The notes beneath the pieces are model-generated. The model was not told where the DNA came from and searched no databases. It saw nothing but the letters and a program-made list of their open reading frames with translations. Shown piece after piece: positions 48,401-57,400 of a DNA stretch of 64,000 nt. Origin of the DNA: Dipteris shenzhenensis (Eukaryota > Polypodiophyta > Polypodiopsida > Gleicheniales); assembly GCA_047967505.1 (NCBI GenBank), contig CM106541.1. One strand, given 5' to 3'. Both the position numbers and the translations under genes were made by a program. Each line of letters opens with the position of its first letter. Within the stretch, counting starts at the first letter, position 1.

Positions 48401-51400
48401 TCGTCTGGTTGTGTCACGTCATCCTCTGTATGTGTGGTACTGTGAGAATCTTGGAGTTGTTTGGACTTTTTGGACAAGCCGGAGATGCTGTCCTGAAGCT
48501 GGGAAATCTGAAGTTGAAGTAGTGCTTCGCCTTGTAAGTTGACTTCAGGGGTCTTTTTTGGACTTGAGTCGCGTATCTCCGGAGAGGCTGCACGCGAGCG
48601 TTGCGGCATATCTGAGGTCCCTGTGAGAAAAGCACGAACCTCCACTCTAGTTTGTACCATTCCTAGAAGAAGATTCGGGCTGCTCCCTGAGGTTGCTCAT
48701 GTTGGAGGGGACAGGAGAAGCAGGATGGAACCAGCCATGGAAATCTGGTAAAGGAGGTCCTGTCTGAGGTAACACTGGTGATGCCGAAATGGGTGTTACC
48801 GCTCGTGAGAGTACAGGGGTAGGTTGCAGAGTCCACGGATCTGAGAAGGGATAAGGAGTTGCTGTCGGGAGTGGAGGATATCCAGGAGGAGTGCCTTCAA
48901 AGTGTAAATACTATCTTGGGGAAGGTACAACCTGAATAGAAGGATATCTGGGAGCTGAAGGAGGTGGAGAGTACCCTGGAGATGCTGAAGCTGAGGGGTA
49001 AAAGTCTCTCCAAAGATGGACAGCAAACTCGTGAGGAATATCGGGTTCTGGGTATCTACGTGTCTCGTGGAACACAAGCTGGACTGTGCTGAGGAAGTAA
49101 TGTAACTGAGGTGCCTCACGTAGAATGTATAGGATGTGGTCCAAGTCACTGGAAGGGCACGTGACACAGAAGACCCACGATGCAAAAGCTCCGAAATGGG
49201 CTGGTTGTGCAATCTGAGCACGATATTGTGTGGTAGATGATGCCTGAGGTGTCCTTGAAGGGATTGGGGAATTACCAAGGGTTTCCATGCTTTAAGGAGG
49301 AGGATTTCATTTGCTGTAATTTGATAATGAGTGTCAAATATCAATATGAAAGAGAATCCTTAGAAATAGAATGGAAAGAATCCACCTGGCATAGATTAGA
49401 TCTGCCAATTAGTTGCATAGCAAGGCTTGAAAATCTCTTGTCCGGAGGTCCATCGATTAAGAGGCGCCTGGCGAGACTTGCAAGGCTTATTGAGGCGTGG
49501 CAGAGGCGATTTACAGAAGAGGGCAGATTGCGTGGAACCTGGCGCTGTCTTCTGCATGGAAATTGTGCTATTTGCTGCGTACCATGGGAGTGCAGGGCTT
49601 GGCCTGCCGCTGTTCACAGGCTAAGGTGGCGAGATGAGCCAGCAGGATCCAGGCTGGTATGAAAAAGGGCATCGAGGCTGCTGATCACAAGCAGGGGAGG
49701 CTTAGAAGAAATTCGCTGGCAGAGGCCTGAAACAAATCGTTGCATCTGGCGCTGTTCTTGCTTCCTGGCTGATTTGCGGGCAGCAAAGGCTGTTGATCAC
49801 AGGTAATCATGGCGAATTTCTGGCACCTTGGCGCTGTTTGCAGAAATCGAGGCAGCAAGTTGACGATAGAGGCTGCAAAGGGGGTCTGTTCGATCACCAG
49901 GTCTTGCAGGCAGGTATGCAATAGAGCTGGCTGGTGCAGGCCATCGAGAACGATGCAAGATGGAGGCCTGACGAGGGGCACTGCTTGCTGTAGGGATATG
50001 GCGCAAACATGTACGGCAGAAAAGGCGAAACTTAATGCAGGAATATACGTTTTTTGATTTGGGCGCCTAGTGCTGGGTGGTGGTTACCAGAAAATTAAAA
50101 CGTGGGTTTAATTAACCCTTGGGTAGTCTAGGGTTAGGCCTTAGGTATGGGGCTGGTTTTCCTTTTTAGCCCTTTTAGGTACCCTTTTGTAGGGTGCTTG
50201 GTGCCAAAAGGTGTGCCTATTCTAAGGGGTGTGAACCTTGGAATAGGTGTACCTTTTCATGAAGGGGTGTGACCCTTTTTTAAAAAGGGGTGTCCCCACA
50301 CGAAAAGAGGTGTCCTTTTTTTCCACGATGGGGTGTGTCCCTTGGGTGAGGAGTCAAAACTCTTCATCAAAAGGTGTGTTCAATGGTGGAAAAGGTGTGT
50401 CCCTTGGTTTTGGGACAGCCCAAGCACATGAAAAGACACGTTTTTTGTCGTGTCCATTCACATCAACTCGTGATGTGGGGGAGATGGAGAGGCCATTGAC
50501 GGCTTTAGGTGGGGTTGGTGCTAAAATTTTTTATGCTCATTCTTTCCATCTCTTCCATGCACAATGTGCACAGATATCCTTCTAGCGGAAAGAGATGTAT
50601 CAGAGAGGCGCTAGAAGGTGGGGGGCATTTCCTACAGGCAGGAGTGAAATTTGCTCTGATACCACTGTAAGAAATCCTAGATTTACTATATTTAGAAATG
50701 TGCTAAGGAACAGAAAGGAGACTGGAATAGCAGAGAACAAGGAATATTTGTATTGCTTGAGTGTCTGTAGTGTAGTTGTAGTATGTCATCCATACAATTG
50801 GGCCTCTCTTATATAGAGAGTGAAGAGTCACACATGAAAAGGTGTGTACTCCAAAGTGTATGTGCATGAAGAGGTTTGTACCCCTTGTGAAGGGTGCGAC
50901 CCTTGATGAGAGGGTACATTACAATAGGAGTTTCTCTTTAATAGAATGTCTCTTGTGAAGGGTTGTGCCTCATAGGAAGTGTCCCGTCGAAAGGGCATAC
51001 CCTTCCACAAGTGTCCATTCATCAAACCATCCATAAGTCTAAGATATAGAGAAAGGAATATGTCACAGATCGTGACATAGGTGGATGATACATGTATCCT
51101 CCTATAGTAGTGGGATGTTGTTTACAAGAGAAGACCTCGATTGACATCCGGTGGCACCTACGCATAGGGGGATGAGGCCTATGAGACTTAGATTATTGAG
51201 ACCTTGACTTGCACTATTTCGAAGTGTAATGGTACCTTATGGTTAGATCCAAAGAATTCCTCGTAGTCATACATAGGAAGAGAGATTGTCTTCTACACAG
51301 AGACCTCCAATCTAAGCTACATCAAAAGCCAAGTCTGAGTCTTCATTTGAATCCCTATCCGGGTTAACATCCACTATTCGACTTGGCTGTGAACTTCAGG

Positions 51401-54400
51401 TATCCAAATCCTAGTACCTCTATCCAGATTTGCTGTGAAGCCTAGATCCAGACTGTTCCATCACTTGCCTCCTTGTCCTTATACGGGGGCTCACATGTAG
51501 GGCAATGATCTCCAACATCCATCTATGTGTAAGTACAAAAAGTATCCTTGTTAATGTGTGCTTTTTTCTTTGACAAATCACTTCAATGCTAAGATTTGCA
51601 GGTGGTAAAGGCTCCTCCTATCTTTCTCTATTGTAATTGTGTTATTATGTGAGCTTAGTTTAAGCATATACATTGTCAGCATTCTTCTCATTTTGTTTGG
51701 GCTTAGTCCTTGAGCTGCCTTGCTGCCTCCTAATCCCCTTTAAATAATCCTTGCTTGCATTGGCATATGACGAGTTCAAATACCTTAAATTTTCAATTGT
51801 TGTTCTTAAGTTGTGTACTTGCAACTCGCATGACCTCCTGTTGGCTGTGGGTTTTAGGCTTAATTATGAACCACCTTGTTCACAACATTACACATGGAAC
51901 CACCTTCATGGTCGATGGGGTAAAAAGGAACGAACTCACCTATGTGTTATTCCTCCAAATATATTGTCACGATTTGTGACGTATTCCTTTCTCTATATCT
52001 AGACTTATGGATGGTTTGATGAATGGACACTTGTGGAAGGGTATGCCCTTTCGATGGGATACTTCCTATGAGGCACAACCCTTCACAAGAGACATTCTAG
52101 TGAAGAGACATTCCTATTGTAATGTACCCTCTCATCAAGGGTCACACCCTTCACAAGGGGTACACACCTCACACCCTTCACAAGGGGTACACACCTCTTC
52201 ATGCACATACACTTTGGAGTACACACCTTTTCATGTGTGACTCTTCACTCTCTATATAAGAGAGGCCCAATTGTATGGATGACACACTACAGCTACACTA
52301 CAGACACTCAAGCAATACAAATATTCCTTGTTCTCTGCTATTTCAATCTCCTTTCTGTTCCTTAGCACATTTCTTAATATAGTAAATCTAGGATTTCTTA
52401 CAGTGGTATCAAAGCAAATTTCGCTCCTGCCTGTAGGAAATAACCCCCACCTTCTAGCGCCTATCTGATACATCTCTTTCCGCTAGAAGGATATCCGTGC
52501 ACATTGTGCATGGATAGGTGGAGAGAATGAGCGTAAAAATTTTTAGCGCCAACCCTGCCTAAAGTCATCAATGGCCTCTCCATCTCCCACACATCACGAG
52601 TTGATGTGAATGGACACGACAAAAATCGTGTCTTTTCATGTGCTTGGGCTGTCCCAAAACCAAGGGACGCACCTTTTCCACCATCGGACACACCTTTTGA
52701 TGAAGAGTTTTGACTCCTCACCCAAGGGACACACTGCATCGTGGAAAAAAGGACACACCTCTTCATGTGGGGACACCCCTTTTTAAAAACAGGGACACAC
52801 CCCTTCATGAAAAGGTGCAGCTATTCCAAGGGTCACACCCCTTCGAATAGGTACACCTTTTGGCACCAAGTACATTATAAAAAGGGTACCTAGAGGGGTT
52901 AAAAAGAAAAAACCCAGCCCCATACCTTAGGTCTACACCTAGACTACCCAAGGGTCAAATAAACCCACCCTTTTAAATTTTTGGGCAACCACCCACCATA
53001 GGCAGCCACAAACGAAAAACAAAAGGGACGCTCCATTTTCAACGCCCGTACAAATTTTGTCAAGGAGGTCTGCCTCCCTATGTAGTCCCTGCCCTCGCCG
53101 TTTTGCTGCCCTACCCCTTGCCATCTGCAGCCCCTGCCCCTTGACGGTTTGCTGCCCTGTCCTCGCCAGTTTTCGGCCCTAGTTCCCTGCCAGCCTGCAG
53201 CGCCAGATCCGCGCCAGTCCCTGCCATAGCTGCCGCAAATCATCCTTGGAAGCCTGCAGCCTGGTTTCGCCAGCCTCTATTGCGATACAGCCCTTGGAAA
53301 CCTGCAACCTATTTCGCCAGTCTTTATCATGATACAGCATTGGAAGCTGCAGCCTGTTTTGCCATAGACAGCCTGCCCCCCTTTGTTTTGCCACCTTACC
53401 TGCCAGATCAGCAGCGGTTCAGCCTCCTATCGCGATGAAGACATCCTGTTAAATGCGCCCTGTTCCTGTTTTCCAGTCCGGACCAGCCAGGCCCAGATCT
53501 GCTCCTCGCCAACCACTGCAACATGGACCTCCAGACAGAGATCTGCAGGCCTTCTCTACACAACTAATTGGCAGCTTGAATCAATGCCAGGTGGATTCTT
53601 TCCAGTCTACTTCTAAGGATTTTCTTGTCATTATCAAATTACAGCAAATGAAAGACGCTTCCTTAAAGCATGGAAACCCCTGGTAATCCACCCGTCCCTT
53701 CAAGGACACCTCAGGCATCATCTACCACACAATATCGTGTTCAGATTGCACAACCAGCCCATTTCGGAGCTATTGCATCATGGGTCTTCTGTGTCACGTG
53801 CCCTCCTAGTGATCTGGACCACATCCTATACCTTGTGCGTGAGGCACCTCAGTTACATTACTTTCTCAGCATAGTCCAGGTTGTGTTCCACGAGACACGA
53901 AGATAGTATTTACACTCCGAAGGCACTCCTTCTCCTGGATATCCTCCACTCCCGACAGCAGCTCCTTATCCTTTCTCAGATCCGTGGACTCTGCAACCTA
54001 CTCCTGAGCTCTCACGAGTGGTAACACTCATTTCGGCATCACCAGTGTTACCTCAGACAGGACCTCCTTTACTAGATTTCCACGGGTCGTTCCATCCTGC
54101 CTCGCCTGTCCCCTCCACCATGAGCAACCTCATGGAGCAGCCCGAATCGTCTTCCAGGAATGGTACAAACTAGAGCGCAAGTTCGTGCTTTTCTCACGGG
54201 GACCTCAGATATGTTGTAACGCTCGCGTGCAGCCTCTCCGGAAATAGTTTTTGAAGTTCTCCGCGCAAATTCTGTCTACATCAACATTGAGAAGAGTGAG
54301 TTCTTCAAGACCCAACTCGAATATTTGGGACATGTTATTTTAGCTCAAGGCATCTCTGTGGATCCCATGAAGGTCGAGGTAATCCGAAACTGGCCTACTC

Positions 54401-57400
54401 CTAAGAGTGTTCATGATGTCCGCTCTTTTCTCGGATTGGCAAACTTCTACAATACAAAGGTCTATCAGTTTTCCGAAATCGCAGCTCGTATGTCTGAATT
54501 ATTGAAAAGCACAGCAGTTTTTCAGTGGCTTCCCGAAATAGAGTATAGTTTCCAACAACTCAAGCAAGCATTCACTACCACACCAGTTATGGCTATTGCT
54601 GACCGAAACCTTTTATTTGAGGTCATGACTGATGCTTCCGACATCGCTACAGGAGCAGTCTTGATGCAAGAAGGCAGAGTTATTGCTTTTGACAGCCATA
54701 AACATTCTGATATCCAAACCCGATACCCGGTTTATGATAAGGAGTTTCTTACCGTTGTACATGCTTATCGCTCTTGGAAACATTATCTCATGGGACTCGG
54801 TGGTCAAGACAGACCAGCACTCCCTAAAGTATATCTTTATTCAGCTAGTCATGAACGCTCGACAAGCATGCTGGGTTGAGTTTCTGGCCGACTTTCACGT
54901 GACCATTGAGTACATTCCAGGACTACGCAATGTAGTTACAGATGCTCTTAGCAGGTTAACTCTAGCATCAGCTATGGTTATCTCTACATTATCTGTGGAT
55001 GTTTCGAACTCATTCAAAGGGAAGTATTTCAATGATAAAGACTTCAGCACAACAGTACAAGTTTTTTCAAAAGATCAACCTTCGACTTCCGAACAGAAGA
55101 TTTTCTCATCCTATTCTTATACGGACGACCTTCTGTATTATTAAGATTGCGTCTGTGTACCACTTGACAAGGATGTTCGACGTCTTTTGTTAAAATAGCA
55201 TCATCTAGTTGCTTATGTTGCCCATCCAGGCATCAACAAGACTTATAGGTTACTTAGTGCAACATACTACTGGCCTCAGATGAAAAGCGACGTCATCAAA
55301 ATGGTTACATCTTGCTTATCTTGTCAACAAATGAAAGCAAGCCGACGACTTCCAGCAGGACTTCTTCAGCCTCTTCCAGTTCCAACTGAAAAAGGTGGGA
55401 AAGTATTTCCATGGATTTCATTACAACACTATCATGATCCTCCAGAGGTAACACTCAGATTATGGTAGTTGTTGATTGATTGTGCAAAATGGCACACTTT
55501 GTTGCTTGCAAAAGCAGTGCACAGGCTCCAGACATAGCCAAACTCTTCATACAACACATCTTCCGACACCATGGATTGCCCAAGAATATCATATCCAACA
55601 GAACTATCCCTTGGCAAGAGTGAACAGTAGGGTGTTAGTGCATATGTAGAATTCTCGTCTATTTAAGTTTACGAGTCATTTTTGGATTTCACTGTTGGAA
55701 TCTTTGGGTACAACTCTACTGTTCAGTTCAACCTACCACCCAGAACCAAGTTCTGGAAGAAATGCTTCGACATCATATTCAATCACGCCTAGCAGCTTGG
55801 GAAGAGTATCTACCACTCCTTGAGTTTGCTTATAATAGCTCTTTCCATAGTGCCATCAGCATGACTCCGTTTCAAGCAGCTTATGGACACACTCCGATTG
55901 TACCAACGAATTTTGTACTTTAACATCGAGTGGCCCTAGCTGATCAATTGGTTTAAGAAATGCAAGACATTCTACTCCAAGTCAGGGGTCATATGCGAAA
56001 AGCGCAACAACAGTATCAACGGTCTGCCAACCAACATAGACGTCACCTGGAATTTGACACTGGTGACATGGTGCTATTATTTGTAGCCCCACATCACTAT
56101 AAGACGGTTAAGTCCGTGTTTCCTAAGTTGTGACCAAGATACTATGGACCTTTCCGGATCATCAAGAAAAGTTCATCTTTAAGTTGCAAATTGGAATTAC
56201 CACCATCATGGGGTAAAATCCATCCGACATTTCATATTTCTTGGCTAAAGACGTACATTCCAGGCGATGAAGCGGTTCCTCCTGCAGGTGATTATGTCCA
56301 GAAATCGAAGACGATTATGTTCTCCTTATTCTTGAGCGTATTCTGGACCATCGACAGCGAGAGACTCGACATCGACTTATCACGGAATTCCTTGTTCTTT
56401 GGCGAGATCTGGACGACTCCGACGCTACTTGGCAATGTGATGAAGACTTACAGCAGTACCGTGACATTTTTCAGCAGTATTTTCAGAATTTACCGTGATA
56501 TTTTCTACATCAGTTCATTCTCTCCACCAGGGTCTTATTTTGAGTGGGAGGGGATGTCACGATCTGTGATGTATTCCTTTCTCTATATCTAGACTTATGG
56601 TTGATGAATGGACACTTGTGGAAGGGCATGATCTTTCGAGGGGACACTTTCTATGAGGCACAACCCTTTACAAGAGACATTCTATTGAAGAGACATTCCT
56701 ATTGTAATGTACCCTCTCATCAAGGGTCACACCCTTCACAAGGGGTACACACCTCTTCATGCACATACACTTTGGAGTACACACCTTTTCAGGTGTGACT
56801 CCACTCTCTATATAAGAGAGGCCCAATTGTATGGATGACACACTACAGACACTGAAGCAATACAAATATTCCTTGTTCTCTGCTATTTCAGTCTCCTTTC
56901 TGTTCTCCTTAGCACATTTCTAAATATAGTAAATCTAGGATTTCTTACATATATTGCCCATTATTGCCTTGTGACTCTGATACCAAGTCAGAGATAAAAG
57001 TGCTGGTGGTAGCACCTATTCGCAAGCAAACTCTCTCCGAACTTCACCCAAACAATAGGCTGTGGATGAAACCACAAAACACAAGATATGCAGAAGGTAC
57101 AACAGTAGAAAGAATGTCAAAATCACATAAGTTTATTTGGGAAAAAGCAGCTCAGGATTAGCACAAGTCAGTGAATGCCAGGCAAAAGCCAGTGGTGGCT
57201 GTCAGATGACTAACGAAGGGCTAACCTGACCTGGTGGTCGGTTGGCATAAGCTGACCTGTTTTTAGCAGAGTAGGCCTGTCGAGTGTGCTTGCACCTGAC
57301 CTAACCCTGCAAAAATTGACCAAAGTTTTTGTTGCTTTATGAAAATTTGACCTCCTGCTGACAGCCTCAGAATAAGGTCTGTTGCAGCTCTGAATTTCTC

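Larger units (their letters stand above)
47176..51077 (-). mobile_element. Ty3/gypsy element B, gag-only deletion derivative
   Basis: Flanked by perfect 5-base target-site duplications TAGGT (47171-47175, 51078-51082). LTRs are 50666-51077 (5') and 47176-47568 (3'), each bounded by TGTCACG and TTCTTACA. The primer site GTGGTATCAGAGC is at 50665-50653 and a GGGAGAGGA purine tract precedes the 3' LTR. The interior holds a leader of about 2 kb, a leader ORF and a frameshifted gag. All of protease, RT, RNase H and integrase is missing, so the copy depends on other elements. Confidence 0.93.
51965..56949 (+). mobile_element. Ty3/gypsy element A, pol-bearing deletion derivative
   Basis: Flanked by perfect target-site duplications TATAT (51960-51964, 56950-56954). 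LTRs are 51965-52402 and 56555-56949 with TGTCACG starts and TTCTTACA ends. The primer site GTGGTATCAAAGC follows the 5' LTR and the polypurine tract GTGGGAGGGGA precedes the 3' LTR. The leader and leader ORF match element B. Gag is cut after about 30 codons and joined directly to the thumb of RT near 54240, so most of gag, protease and the RT catalytic core are missing. RNase H, integrase and a chromodomain-like end remain, with many stops. Confidence 0.93.
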
